DNA of 64,000 nucleotides from Mycobacterium pseudokansasii (GTDB lineage: Bacteria; Actinomycetota; Actinomycetes; Mycobacteriales; Mycobacteriaceae). The notes under the pieces are model-generated. The model was not told the DNA's origin. It worked only from the letters and a program-made list of their open reading frames with translations, and did no database searches. The stretch spans positions 5,518,325-5,582,324 of the forward strand of contig NZ_UPHU01000001.1 in the NCBI RefSeq assembly GCF_900566075.1, in the 5' to 3' direction. Below, in pieces: positions 26,019-35,880 of the stretch. Numbering within the stretch: position 1 is the stretch's first letter; every line of letters starts with the position of its first letter. The translations under genes and the position numbers were made by a program.

Positions 26019-27430
26019 AGGATTGCTCCTGGTGTGTACTTAGCGGCTTCCGGGTAGCGGCCTACCAACTCGGCTACCATCGCGGCCACCTCGTCGACCT
26101 GGTCGGCGGCGGCTCCGGTGAACGCCTTGCGGTCGGCCAGGGCGGCGGCCAGCGCCGCCCGGTCCAGGGGCAGCCGCGGATCGGCGGCCAACCGGTCCAG
26201 CAGGTCGGGCTCGGCGCCCTCGCGCATGGCCAGCGCGGTGGCCACCGCGTGTTCACGGATCACGTGGTGCGCGCTCTCGCGGCCAACACCCGCGCGCACC
26301 GCCGCCATCAAGACCTTGGTGGTGGCCAGGAACGGCAGGTAGCGATCCAGCTCCCGCTGGATCACCCGCGGGTAGGCGCCGAATTCGTCGAGCACCGTCA
26401 GAAATGTCTCCAGTTGTCCGTCGATGGCAAAAAAGCTGTCCGGCAAGGCAACTCGGCGTACCACCGAGCAGAAGACGTCGCCTTCGTTCCACTGCGCTCC
26501 GGCCAGTTCCGCGGCCATCGACGCGTACCCGCGCAGCACCACCTGCAACCCGTTGACCCGTTCGCAACTGCGGGTGTTCATCTTGTGCGGCATCGCCGAC
26601 GAGCCGACCTGTCCCGGCGCGAAACCCTCGGTGACCAGCTCGTGCCCGGCCATCAGCCGGATGGTGTGCGCCAGCGACGACGGACCCGCACCGAGCTGCA
26701 CCAGCGCGGACACCACGTCGTGGTCCAACGAGCGCGGATACACCTGCCCGACACTGGTCAAAACGGTTGAGAAACCCAGGAAGTCAGCGATGCGGCGTTC
26801 CAGTCGGGCCAGCTTGGCCGGATCCCCGCCCAGCAGGTCGAGCATGTCCTGCGCGGTGCCCATCGGGCCCTTGATGCCCCGCAGCGGGTAGCGGTCGATC
26901 AGTTCTCGCAGCCTGGTCAACGCGATCAGCGTTTCCTGCGCCGCCGAGGCGAAACGCTTGCCCAAGGTGGTGGCCTGGGCGGCGACGTTGTGGCTGCGCC
27001 CGGTCATCAGCAGGTCGCGGTAGGCCACCGCCCGTTCGGCCAGCCGGGCCACCACTGCCACGCCGTGAGAGAAAACCAACTCCAGCGATTGCCGGATCTG
27101 CAGCTGTTCGACGTTCTCGGTCAGATCCCGGCTGGTCATCCCCTTGTGCACATGCTGGTGACCGGCGCGGTCATTGAATTCCTCGATGCGGGCCTTGACG
27201 TCGTGGCGCAGCACCCGCTCCCGGGCCGCGATCGAGTCCAGGTCCACGTCGTCGAGCACCCGCTCGTAGTCGGCGATCGCCTCCCCGGGAACCGCCACTC
27301 CCAGTTCGGCTTGCGCCCGCAGCACCGCCAGCCATAGCCGCCGCTCGGCGACCACCTTGGCTTGCGGCGACCAGATCGCGACCATCTCGGCGCTGGCGTA
27401 CCGGGAGGCCAGCACGTTCGGAATGCCCAC
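26015..27430 (-). CDS. purB: Adenylosuccinate lyase
   Basis: A 471-residue lyase that cleaves SAICAR and adenylosuccinate, releasing fumarate, at two steps of purine synthesis. The fumarase/aspartase signature is in [20 protein letters not shown] around residue 270. [17 protein letters not shown] carries the family Thr-Ser-Asp. The GTG at 27430 gives the N-terminus [12 protein letters not shown], as in M. tuberculosis; the upstream in-frame ATG is less likely. It leads the purB-cyp126-tehA run. Confidence 0.95.
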   Translation of the reverse strand: MGIPNVLASRYASAEMVAIWSPQAKVVAERRLWLAVLRAQAELGVAVPGEAIADYERVLDDVDLDSIAARERVLRHDVKARIEEFNDRAGHQHVHKGMTSRDLTENVEQLQIRQSLELVFSHGVAVVARLAERAVAYRDLLMTGRSHNVAAQATTLGKRFASAAQETLIALTRLRELIDRYPLRGIKGPMGTAQDMLDLLGGDPAKLARLERRIADFLGFSTVLTSVGQVYPRSLDHDVVSALVQLGAGPSSLAHTIRLMAGHELVTEGFAPGQVGSSAMPHKMNTRSCERVNGLQVVLRGYASMAAELAGAQWNEGDVFCSVVRRVALPDSFFAIDGQLETFLTVLDEFGAYPRVIQRELDRYLPFLATTKVLMAAVRAGVGRESAHHVIREHAVATALAMREGAEPDLLDRLAADPRLPLDRAALAAALADRKAFTGAAADQVDEVAAMVAELVGRYPEAAKYTPGAIL

Positions 27431-27575
27431 GAAGACACAGCTTACGGTCTGCAACCCGGGCAGTTGTCGCGCCGATCAGAACCGATTAGGTGGGCACCGC
27501 GCGCACCCTTCCCGGCAGGAGCACTGTGGCGGACGCGGCCAGATCGCGGACTCCCGTCGGCCGTACCCTTGGCGA

Positions 27576-28520
27576 ATGTACTTCGCCGGCGTCGATCTGG
27601 CCTGGGGCCCTCGCAATCCGACCGGTGTGGCAGTACTCGACGGCGACGGTGTTCTGGTGCACGTCGGCGCCGTCCGCGACGACGCCGCGGTGCTGGCGGC
27701 GTTGCAGCCGTTCACGACCGGCTCCTGCCGGGTCGCGTTCGACGCGCCGCTGGTGGTGACCAACCCGTCCGGTCAACGGCCGGCCGAAACCGCACTCAAC
27801 CGCGACTTCCGCGCATTCGAGGCGGGTGCGCATCCGGCGAACACCGGCAAACCCGAGTTCGCCGACGGCCCGCGCGCGGCGCGGCTGGCCGGTGCGCTGG
27901 ACCTGAATATGGATCCCTTCTCGGCGGCTGCCCGGCGGGCCATCGAGGTCTACCCCCATGCGGCGACGGTGGCGCTGTTCCGGCTGTCCCGCACGCTGAA
28001 ATACAAGGCCAAGCCCGGCCGCGGTGTCGAAGGGCTCAAATCGGAGTTGCTGCGGTTGATGGACGGCATCGAGGCACTGGAACAGACGCCAACGCCGCTG
28101 CGCGTGACCGGCCATGGCGACTGGCTCACGTTGCGCCGGCAGGTGCAGGCCGCCGGGCGCAAGTGCGATCTGCGCCGCGCCGAAGACCCGATCGACGCCG
28201 TCGTCTGCGCATACGTCGCGCTGTACGCCGAACGCCGCCCGTCCGGCATCACCGTCTACGGAGACTTCGCGACCGGCTACATCGTCACGCCGACGTTGCC
28301 CGCGGCGCTACACCCGGATCGGCCGTTGGTCGACCGGCGCAAGCACCTCGATGAGATCGACCACGGTTGCCAGCGCGGCGCCGCGCGCGTCGCGCCCCTC
28401 GACCAGCGCGGAGACCACCGAACCGTCGACCGCGCAGATCAGGGTGCACACCAGTTCGATGCGCACGGACCGGCCGGATCGCTCGATCGCCTCGGCAACC
28501 GCCTCGGCACGCTGGCGTAG
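27576..28520 (+). CDS. DUF429 protein (Rv0776c-like) with a 3' extension over the TetR gene
   Basis: A protein of up to 314 residues beginning MYFAGVDLAWGPRNPTGVAV, an RNase H-like DUF429 domain with conserved acidic residues (VDLAWG, CRVAFDAPLVV, RAEDPIDAVVCAYVA). Rv0776c has about 259 residues. Here the frame runs past that point to 28520 with sequence that is only the antisense of the neighbouring TetR gene (28308-28931). The extension probably arose by loss of the original stop. The role of DUF429 is unknown; nuclease-like folding is predicted. Confidence 0.7.
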   Translation: MYFAGVDLAWGPRNPTGVAVLDGDGVLVHVGAVRDDAAVLAALQPFTTGSCRVAFDAPLVVTNPSGQRPAETALNRDFRAFEAGAHPANTGKPEFADGPRAARLAGALDLNMDPFSAAARRAIEVYPHAATVALFRLSRTLKYKAKPGRGVEGLKSELLRLMDGIEALEQTPTPLRVTGHGDWLTLRRQVQAAGRKCDLRRAEDPIDAVVCAYVALYAERRPSGITVYGDFATGYIVTPTLPAALHPDRPLVDRRKHLDEIDHGCQRGAARVAPLDQRGDHRTVDRADQGAHQFDAHGPAGSLDRLGNRLGTLA

Positions 28521-28931
28521 GTTGCGGCGCATGCTTTCCCGCAACGCGGGCAGGCGGGTACAGGCGATATGCCGCTCGTATCGCGATATCAGCTGTTCGG
28601 CGAGCCCCGGGCCGTCCACGTCCCCCACAAGGAGGTCGACCAGCACTTCACCGGTGGTCTCGGGTCCCCGGCGCCGCCGCGGCAGCGCGTTGACCCGGGC
28701 CCGTAACTGCGCCACCTCGATCATCCCGATGTGTTCTACCGCGCGGGCGATCAGATCATCGAGGGACGAAAAGTAGTAAGTGGTAGAGGCCAACGGCAGT
28801 CCGGCACGCCGGGCGACGGCCCGGTGACGCACTGCTTCGAATCCACCCTCGCCAAGCAGCTCGGCAGCGGCGCTGACCAACGCATATCGCCGACGTTCTC
28901 CTTTTGGAGTAACAGCTGCCGTCACGCCCAC
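28308..28931 (-). CDS. TetR-family transcriptional regulator, Rv0775-like
   Basis: A 207-residue regulator from the GTG at 28931. The N-terminal helix-turn-helix is clear: GERRRYALVSAAAELLGEGG, FEAVRHRAVARRAGLPLAST and TYYFSSLDDLIARAVE. The ligand domain is all-helical. The length agrees with Rv0775 (about 204). It is divergent from the esterase at 28987 with only 55 bases between, so it may repress that gene and itself. Its 3' third is overlapped by the extended DUF429 frame on the other strand. Confidence 0.85.
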   Translation of the reverse strand: MGVTAAVTPKGERRRYALVSAAAELLGEGGFEAVRHRAVARRAGLPLASTTYYFSSLDDLIARAVEHIGMIEVAQLRARVNALPRRRRGPETTGEVLVDLLVGDVDGPGLAEQLISRYERHIACTRLPALRESMRRNLRQRAEAVAEAIERSGRSVRIELVCTLICAVDGSVVSALVEGRDARGAALATVVDLIEVLAPVDQRPIRV

Positions 28932-28986
28932 CCATGCTGCCAGTGGAATTGGTACTGCATTGCCATTTTCGCTAAACGGCCATGGC

Positions 28987-29898
28987 ATGATGGCCCGCAT
29001 GCCGGACTTAAGTCGCCGCGCCGTGCTCGGCCTTGGCGCCAGCGCGACCCTTGGCGCAGGCGGCGTATTCGCACTCGACATGCTGCTCCAGCCACGGACT
29101 TCGCATGCCACACCGCCGCCGGCGATTGGCACAAACGTTCCGTTGGCGCCGACACGACCGCTCGAACCACCGCCACCGGCTCAGGCCGCGCCGACGATGA
29201 CCACCGGCTCGTTCGTATCGGCGGCGCGGGGGGGAATATCGACCAACTGGGCCATCGCCCGTCCGCCCGGCCAGACCAAGCCGCTGCGGCCGGTGATCGC
29301 GCTGCACGGCAAGGGCAGCGACGCGGCCACCGTGATGGCCGGCGGCGTCGAACAGGGCCTGGCTCAAGCCGTCAACGCCGGGCTGCCGCCGTTTGCTGTG
29401 GTCGCCGTCGACGGCGGCGGCAGTTACTGGCACAAACGGGCTTCCGGCGAGGATTCCGGGGCCATGGTGCTCAGTGAGCTCATCCCGCTGCTGGACACCC
29501 AGAACCTGGATACCTCGCGGGTGGCGTTTCTGGGCTGGTCGATGGGGGGCTACGGGGCGTTGCTGCTCGGCGGCCGGCTCGGACCGGCCCGGACCGCGGC
29601 GATCTGCGCGGTGAGCCCGGCGCTGTGGCTGTCGCCCGGCGCGGCCGCACCAGGCGCGTTCGACGGAGCCGACGACTTTGCGGCGAACTCGGTGTTCGGC
29701 ATGCCCGCGCTGGGTTCCATTCCGATCCGGGTGGATTGCGGCGACAGCGACCCCTTTTATTCGGCGACCAAACAGTTCATCGCTCAACTGCCGAACCCGC
29801 CCGCGGGCGGGTTCTCCCCCGGCGGGCATAACGGCGGGTTTTGGAGCTCGCAGCTGCCCGCCGAGTTGACCTGGATGGCACCGCTGCTGACGGCCTGA
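28987..29898 (+). CDS. Exported esterase, Rv0774c-like
   Basis: A 303-residue alpha/beta hydrolase, exactly the length of Rv0774c. The N-terminus has a twin-arginine-type signal (LSRRAVLGLGASATLGAGG). The nucleophile is Ser185 in FLGWSMGGYGALLLGG; a likely acid is in IRVDCGDSDPFY and the His in GGHNGGFW. Rv0774c has been described as a secreted esterase, so lipid or ester hydrolysis outside the cytoplasm is likely. The second ATG of an ATG-ATG run near 28960-28990 is chosen for the length match. Confidence 0.85.
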   Translation: MMARMPDLSRRAVLGLGASATLGAGGVFALDMLLQPRTSHATPPPAIGTNVPLAPTRPLEPPPPAQAAPTMTTGSFVSAARGGISTNWAIARPPGQTKPLRPVIALHGKGSDAATVMAGGVEQGLAQAVNAGLPPFAVVAVDGGGSYWHKRASGEDSGAMVLSELIPLLDTQNLDTSRVAFLGWSMGGYGALLLGGRLGPARTAAICAVSPALWLSPGAAAPGAFDGADDFAANSVFGMPALGSIPIRVDCGDSDPFYSATKQFIAQLPNPPAGGFSPGGHNGGFWSSQLPAELTWMAPLLTA

Positions 29899-29924
29899 GC
29901 GCCCGGGCATGCGAGTATCGTCCG

Positions 29925-31517
29925 GTGAATCCGCCTGGAGGGCCTTTCGGTTGGAGTTTTCCCTACGCCTGGCCGCGAATGCCGATCCTCGGCCGAAACG
30001 TCGTCGCCACCTCACAGCCGCTCGCCGCCCAGGCCGGCCTGCGGATGCTCGCCGAAGGGGGGAACGCGGTAGACGCGGCCATCGCCACCGCCATCAGCCT
30101 GACACTGGTGGAACCGGTGTCCAACGGCATCGGCTCCGATGCGTTCGCCATCGTCTGGGACGGCACGCGGCTACACGGATTGAATGCCTCCGGACGCTCA
30201 CCTGCGGCGTGGACGCCGGAATACTTCGGCGGCAACGGCGTTCCCGCGCTCGGCTGGAATTCGGTGACGGTGCCGGGCGCCGTGTCGGCGTGGACCGAGC
30301 TGCACGACGAGTTCGGCCAGCTGCCGTTCGAACGACTTTTTGAGCCGGCTATCTCCTACGGCCGCAAGGGCTTTCCGGTGTCACCGATCGTCGCCGGGCA
30401 ATGGGAGGCTCAGGTACCCCTGTTCGCGTCGCAGCCCGGGTTCGCCGAGGCGTTCCTGCCCGGTGGCCGCGCACCAAAACCCGGTGAGCTGTTCAGGTTT
30501 CCCGACCACGCAGACACCCTGGAGAAGATCGCCGCCAGCCATGGTGAGGCGTTCTACCGGGGAGAGCTGGCCGAAAAGCTGGAAGCGCACGCCACAGCCA
30601 ACGGCGCTGCGATGCGAGTCAGCGACCTGGCCGCCCATCGCAGCGACTGGGTGGGCACCATCACTGGAACATACCGCGGGTACACCATTCACGAGCTACC
30701 GCCCAACGGCCAGGGCATCGTCGCCCTGATCGCGCTCGGGATCCTCGAGCAGTTCGACATGGCCGCGCTGCCAGTCGATTCCGCGGACAGCGTGCATCTG
30801 CAGATCGAGGCGCTCAAGCTCGCAGTCGCCGATGCGCAGGCGTATGTCGCCGATATCGACCACATGCCGCTGCTTCCCAAGCACCTGCTCGACGAACAGT
30901 ACCTGCGGGGGCGCGCCGCGGTGATCGATCCCAAACACGCCAAGCCCGCGTCTGCTGGAAGCCCAAGGGGCGGAACCGTGTATCTCACCGCGGCAGATGC
31001 CTCCGGGATGATGGTGTCGATGATCCAATCGAACTACCTGGGCTTCGGATCCGGCGTGGTGGTGCCGGGAACCGGCATCTCACTGCAGAATCGCGGCTCG
31101 GGTTTCGTTGCGACGCAAGGTCACCCGAACCAGGTCGGGCCCGGCAAGCGGCCCTTCCACACCATCATTCCGGGGTTCGTGACCAAGGACGGCGCGCCGG
31201 TGCTGAGCTTCGGCGTGATGGGTGGCCAGATGCAACCACAGGGCCACGTGCAGGTGCTGGTCCGCATCGCCGACTACGGTCAGAACCCCCAGACGGCCTG
31301 CGACGGCCCCCGATTCCGGTGGGTGCAGGGACTGCAGGTCTGCTGCGAAAACGGCTTTCCACCGGCAACACTCGACGACCTACACAGGCGCGGCCATGAA
31401 CTGGTCACGGTGGACGACTACAACCAGTTCGGCAGCTGCCAGGCGATCTGGCGTCTCGATGACGGTTATGTCGCGGCCAGTGACCCGCGCCGCGACGGTC
31501 AGGCTGTGGCGTTCTGA
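29925..31517 (+). CDS. ggtA: Gamma-glutamyltranspeptidase family protein
   Basis: A 530-residue Ntn-hydrolase. GRNVVATSQPLAAQAGLRML, EGGNAVDAAIATAISLTLVE and NGIGSDAFAIVWDG are classic for the large subunit. The autocleavage site is at Thr in PRGGTVYLTAADASGMMVSM; here the usual GTTH is GTVY, so only one Thr fits as nucleophile. QSNYLGFGSG and RPFHTIIPGF follow. There is no convincing signal peptide. It transfers or hydrolyses gamma-glutamyl or related amide bonds. The GTG start at 29925 lies 26 bases after the esterase stop. Confidence 0.85.
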   Translation: MNPPGGPFGWSFPYAWPRMPILGRNVVATSQPLAAQAGLRMLAEGGNAVDAAIATAISLTLVEPVSNGIGSDAFAIVWDGTRLHGLNASGRSPAAWTPEYFGGNGVPALGWNSVTVPGAVSAWTELHDEFGQLPFERLFEPAISYGRKGFPVSPIVAGQWEAQVPLFASQPGFAEAFLPGGRAPKPGELFRFPDHADTLEKIAASHGEAFYRGELAEKLEAHATANGAAMRVSDLAAHRSDWVGTITGTYRGYTIHELPPNGQGIVALIALGILEQFDMAALPVDSADSVHLQIEALKLAVADAQAYVADIDHMPLLPKHLLDEQYLRGRAAVIDPKHAKPASAGSPRGGTVYLTAADASGMMVSMIQSNYLGFGSGVVVPGTGISLQNRGSGFVATQGHPNQVGPGKRPFHTIIPGFVTKDGAPVLSFGVMGGQMQPQGHVQVLVRIADYGQNPQTACDGPRFRWVQGLQVCCENGFPPATLDDLHRRGHELVTVDDYNQFGSCQAIWRLDDGYVAASDPRRDGQAVAF

Positions 31518-31677
31518 CCCGTGATCTGCACCGGAGTGCCGGTCCCCTTCTCGTAGACCAAAGATGAACTAGAGGTAAACTCATAGAAAATCCAAGGTGG
31601 CTTACAGGTAAAGCACTGGGTAATATCAGTCCCAGCTAATCGCAAACTGCGCTGAGAATGTACTCGGCATTCCGGTA

Positions 31678-33264
31678 ATGGACGGTGCGATGATTGGGTT
31701 AAGTCATCAAAGCCCGGGCATCGGGTTGAAAGCCGGTGAGATTTTTGCCGGATACACGATTGTACGTTTGCTGGGCTCCGGGGGAATGGGTGAGGTCTAC
31801 CTTGCCCAGCACCCACGGCTGCCGCGCCGCGAAGCGCTCAAGATATTGGGCATCGAGGTATCCGCGGACGCCGACTATCGCCGGCGATTCATCAGAGAGG
31901 CTGACGTAGCCTCCGCGCTGTGGCATCCGAACATCGTGCGGGTCAACGACCGAGGCGAGTTCGCCGGGAAGCTATGGATCTCGATGGACTTCGTCGACGG
32001 AACCGATGCAGCGAGCCTGTTGCGCAACCGCTTTCCGGCCGGAATGCCGGCAGATCAAGTGGCCACGATAATCTCGGCGATCGCGAGCGCACTCGACTAC
32101 GCGCATCAGCACCATAAGGTAATGCACCGTGATGTCAGTCCCGCGAATATCCTGCTCGCCGAACCGGAGGCTGCCGCCCAGCGAATCCTTTTGGGCGACT
32201 TCGGAATCGCCCGCAACATCGGTGAGACCAGCGGTCTGACCGCGACGAACATGACCATCGGCACGTTTCCCTACGCGGCGCCCGAACAGCTGACGGGCGA
32301 GCCGATTGACGGACGTGCCGATCAGTACGCGCTAGCGGCTACCGCCTACCATCTGCTGACCGGATCGCCACTGTTCCCGCACACCAACCCGGCGGTGGTA
32401 ATCAGCCGCCACCTGACCACCCCGCCTCCGGCACTAGCGCAGATCCACCCGCTGCTCGCGGCCTTCGACCCGGTGCTTGCGGTAGCGCTCGCAAAGGACC
32501 CTGCCGATCGCTTCGCCTGCTGCACTGATTTCGCCGACGCGTTCGCACACGCAGCCCGTCGCGTCGAACATCCGATAGCGTCGGCTTCGACCATGCCGCG
32601 ACCCTTGGCGAGCAGGCCACTCAAGAACATGGCCGTCGCGGCTGACGCCGGCAAACGGCAACGACGTAGCCGGTGGCGGCTCTTCGCCGCCGCATCATCG
32701 GTTGTCGCGGTCACCGCCGTCGGGGCCAGTGGCTACTCGTTCGACACCGATTCGACACCGGGCCCGCCGGCCGCATCGCCGACTTTGGCGTCGCCTCGCC
32801 AGCCGGCGGAGTACCCGCCGTCACCCTCGGCGGCGCCGCCTCGGCAGGTGGTGGAGGAGTACCCGCCGCCACCGGCGGTGGCGCCGCCTCGGCAGGTGGC
32901 GCAGTACGTGCCGCCACCCGCAGTGGCGCAGCCGCCAACGGTGCCAACGCGCAGGGACATTCCGACCCCGGCATCCCCCGCGGCCGCGCCGGCGCCCCGA
33001 CGGCCGGCACCGGTCCCGCAGCAACCGACACCCGACCCCGAACAGACCTTCCTCGGTCTCGTGTCACAGATTCCGGGTGTCATCGTTACCGACCCCGCGA
33101 CTGCCGCCGCCACCGGCCGTGGCGTGTGCACCGACCTTCAAAACGGGGCAAGCCCCGATGATGCCGCCGCCGCCACCGTGAACAACACCGGAATCTCTCC
33201 CGCACAGGCTGCCGCCGGCGTCAACGCGGCGATCACCGCCTTCTGTCCGCAACACCGGGGGTAG
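31678..33264 (+). CDS. Membrane Ser/Thr protein kinase with extracellular DUF732-like domain
   Basis: A 528-residue receptor-like kinase. The kinase domain covers residues 26-295, with the glycine loop [10 protein letters not shown], Lys55 (EALKIL), catalytic [11 protein letters not shown] (Asp152) and DFG at 174-176. One membrane helix is at about 334-353 ([16 protein letters not shown]). Outside is a Pro-rich linker with repeats of APPRQV(V/A) and YPPPPAV. A C-terminal DUF732-like domain (455-524) has a probable disulfide between Cys484 and Cys523. It should sense an envelope signal and phosphorylate cytoplasmic proteins. It sits between ggtA and purD, where I know of no H37Rv gene. Confidence 0.85.
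   Translation: MDGAMIGLSHQSPGIGLKAGEIFAGYTIVRLLGSGGMGEVYLAQHPRLPRREALKILGIEVSADADYRRRFIREADVASALWHPNIVRVNDRGEFAGKLWISMDFVDGTDAASLLRNRFPAGMPADQVATIISAIASALDYAHQHHKVMHRDVSPANILLAEPEAAAQRILLGDFGIARNIGETSGLTATNMTIGTFPYAAPEQLTGEPIDGRADQYALAATAYHLLTGSPLFPHTNPAVVISRHLTTPPPALAQIHPLLAAFDPVLAVALAKDPADRFACCTDFADAFAHAARRVEHPIASASTMPRPLASRPLKNMAVAADAGKRQRRSRWRLFAAASSVVAVTAVGASGYSFDTDSTPGPPAASPTLASPRQPAEYPPSPSAAPPRQVVEEYPPPPAVAPPRQVAQYVPPPAVAQPPTVPTRRDIPTPASPAAAPAPRRPAPVPQQPTPDPEQTFLGLVSQIPGVIVTDPATAAATGRGVCTDLQNGASPDDAAAATVNNTGISPAQAAAGVNAAITAFCPQHRG
32809..32950 (+). repeat. In-gene tandem repeat encoding the kinase Pro-rich linker
   Basis: Units of about 48 bases containing GCGCCGCCTCGGCAGGTGG occur twice, with a third partial and divergent unit. 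They encode [31 protein letters not shown] and a shortened PPPAVAQPP. Copy number could vary between strains and change the distance between membrane and sensor domain. Confidence 0.6.
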
Positions 33265-33358
33265 CGGAAAGCGCCTCCACTTGTTGCCATCACAACCGGG
33301 CCAGACGTACTTCGAACCGGTCAACGACCGCGCCGGTCTTGCGTGTCGGTCCCGGTGG

Positions 33359-34627
33359 CTAGACGCTGATCTTTCGCTCTGCGGCACGCAAGCCGATGTC
33401 GCTCCGGAAATGGCTGCCGGCTAACCGAATTGAACCGAGGATGTGGTATGCGTGCGCCCGCGCCGCTGACAGGTCCGCGCCGGTGCCCACCACCGACAGC
33501 ACCCGGCCGCCGGATGACACGACGGTGCCGTCCTCGCGTCGGGTTGTCCCGGCGTGCAGCACCCCTTCGGCTTCGGAACCGACGACGACATCACCCACCC
33601 GGGGCCGCCCGGGGTAGTTTTCGGCCGCGAGCACCACCGCCACGGCGGCGCCGTCTCGCCAGCGCAATTCGCCGAACTCCGCCAATTTTCCGGTACCCGC
33701 CGTGTACAGCAACTGCCCCAGGGGCGACACGAGCAGCGCCAGCACCGCCTGGGTCTCGGGATCGCCGAAACGACAGTTGAATTCGACCACCGCGGGACCC
33801 TTCGCGGTGATCGCCAGACCGGCATACAGCAAGCCGCAGAACGGGCTGCCGCGCCGAACGAGTTCACCCGCAACGGGTTCTACGATCTGACCCACTATCT
33901 CCCGGTAGGTCTCATCGGGCAGCCACGGTAGCGGCGCGTACGCGCCCATACCGCCGGTGTTGGGTCCGGTGTCGCCTTCGCCGACCCGCTTGAAGTCCTG
34001 CGCGGGCAGCAGCGGCACCACGGTCTCGCCGTCGACCACACAGAACAGCGACACCTCCGGGCCGTCGAGATAAGACTCCAGCAGCACCGGATGCCCGGCC
34101 TCGAGCAGTCCCGCGGCATGGGCCCGGGCGACAGCGCGCTCTGCCGTGACCACCACGCCCTTGCCGGCGGCCAGATGGTCATCTTTGACCACCCACGCCG
34201 GGTCGCCTGCGGGTGGGCCGAACCGATCCAGGGCGGCATCCAAATGCGCTGGGTTGTCGATGATTTCGCTCGCGGCAGTGCGCACACCGGCCGCGGCCAT
34301 GACGTCTTTGGCGAATGCCTTGGACCCTTCGATGCGGGCGGCGTCCTTGCCGGGCCCGAAGCAGACGATGCCGGCGGCGCGCACGGCGTCGGCCACCCCG
34401 AGCACCAGCGGCAGCTCCGGACCGATAACCACGAGGTCGGCCTCGACCCGACGGGCCAGGGCGACGACGTCCTCGCCGGAGGTGATGTCGACGTTGTGCT
34501 GTTCGGCCAGACGCGCGGTTCCGGCGTTGCCGGGGGCCACGATGAGGTGCGTGACCTGCGGATCCCTGGCCAGCGCCAAGAGCAGGGCATGTTCACGGGC
34601 ACCGGAGCCGATTACCAGGACGCGCAC
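33359..34627 (-). CDS. purD: Phosphoribosylamine-glycine ligase (GAR synthetase)
   Basis: A 422-residue ATP-grasp enzyme, the same length as M. tuberculosis PurD. It starts [20 protein letters not shown] and has [55 protein letters not shown] and [15 protein letters not shown]. It joins glycine to phosphoribosylamine in the second step of purine synthesis. Its stop faces the kinase stop across 94 bases. Confidence 0.96.
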   Translation of the reverse strand: MRVLVIGSGAREHALLLALARDPQVTHLIVAPGNAGTARLAEQHNVDITSGEDVVALARRVEADLVVIGPELPLVLGVADAVRAAGIVCFGPGKDAARIEGSKAFAKDVMAAAGVRTAASEIIDNPAHLDAALDRFGPPAGDPAWVVKDDHLAAGKGVVVTAERAVARAHAAGLLEAGHPVLLESYLDGPEVSLFCVVDGETVVPLLPAQDFKRVGEGDTGPNTGGMGAYAPLPWLPDETYREIVGQIVEPVAGELVRRGSPFCGLLYAGLAITAKGPAVVEFNCRFGDPETQAVLALLVSPLGQLLYTAGTGKLAEFGELRWRDGAAVAVVLAAENYPGRPRVGDVVVGSEAEGVLHAGTTRREDGTVVSSGGRVLSVVGTGADLSAARAHAYHILGSIRLAGSHFRSDIGLRAAERKISV

Positions 34628-34714
34628 GAGAGGTCAGCGTAACCGCGCAGGTCCCGGCCCAGGCCACCGACCCGTCGGCTCTTCTTCGCCAGCCGGGACT
34701 CAGACCGGTGCGGC

Positions 34715-35026
34715 TTAGCGGAGGGCCTGGTAGATCAGCTGGGTGTATCGGCGGGTGCGGTCGGTCCCAGCCGAGGTGACCTGTCCCATCTTGTTCATCA
34801 CATAGGCAAAGGTGGTGCGGCAGTGGGGATTCATGACCACCGTGGAGCCGCCCCAACCACCCCAGTAACAGATCCTTTCATCGGGGATGTCAGGCGCCGC
34901 CTCCGGGTGAGGCGGCGCGAAGCCGATACCCCACCGCGTTGGCATGGCCAGCACCAGGTCGATGCCGTTGACCTGCTCGCAGAAGATCAAGTCGACGGTG
35001 TCTCGGCTCAGCAGGCGCACCCCGGC
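34715..35026 (-). pseudogene. C-terminal fragment of a beta-lactamase-fold esterase (LipE-like)
   Basis: The minus strand encodes the tail of serine beta-lactamase-like esterases: VRLLSRDTVDLIFCEQVNG, DLVLAMPTRWGIGFAPPHPE, RICYWGGWGGSTVVMNP and TFAYVMNKMG, ending at 34715. The Ser-x-x-Lys catalytic part is absent. Beyond about 35026 the frame turns into antisense of the LuxR-type regulator, so the gene was cut by a rearrangement that joined it tail-to-head with that regulator. Confidence 0.7.
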
Positions 35027-35880
35027 GATCGAGCTTGCGGCAGCGCGGGTCCGAGCTTTGTCACTGGCGCAGATCCTCGACAGCCTGCACATCCGTTTCC
35101 GATTGCTGACCGGCGGCGCGCGAACCGCCGTGCGCCGCCAACAGACGCTGCGCGCGTCGGTCGACTGGTCCCATGCGCTGCTGACCGAGCCCTAACGGGT
35201 GTTGTTCCGCCGGGCGGCCGTGTTCATGGGGGGCTTTGACCTGGATGCGGCGCAGGCAGTGGGTGCCGACAGCGACGTCGAGCGCTATCAGACCCTCGAT
35301 CAGCTCGCGTTGCTCATCGACAAATCACTTGTCGTAGCTGAAGACAGCCACTTCGGAACGCGATACCGAATGCTGGAGACGGTTCGCCAGTACGCACTGG
35401 AAAAACTCGGCGAGTCCGGGGAGGCCGACGCGGTGCGCGACGGCCGCCGCGACCACTACGCCACGGTGGCCGCCCAGCTCGACAGCCCCGGGCGCACCGG
35501 TCATCAGCGCCTGGTCGAGCAGGCCGAAATCGAGATGGACAACCTTCGGGCAGCGTTCGCGTGGTTGCCGCGAAAACGGGGAAATCACAACCGCACTGCG
35601 GCTCGCCTCGACGTTGCAGCCGTTGTGGCTGATGCGGGGGCGCATACAGGAAGGCACTGCCTGGCTCGATGCCGCGCTCTGCGATGCCAAGGTCCACGAC
35701 GTGGAAGTGTCGCCCGCAGTTCGCGCCCGGGCGCTCGCCGACAAGGCCGCACTCGAGGCAACGCAAAGCATCCACGAGAACATCGACGAGGCCCGGCAAG
35801 CTCTTGCTATCGCTCGTGAACTCGACGACAAGGCCCTGCTGGTACGAGCCCTCACCGCCTGCGGCGGCCTCGCCGTCTAT

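Noticed and set aside
24939..26057. A 372-codon plus-strand frame over cyp126
   Set aside because: It is the mirror of the P450 coding sequence, a usual effect of high GC, with an Arg- and His-rich product lacking any recognisable domain.
29008..30015. A 335-codon minus-strand frame over the esterase gene
   Set aside because: It lies antisense to the Rv0774c-like esterase, which has a signal sequence and a catalytic Ser motif; the antisense product is low-complexity Arg/Gly.
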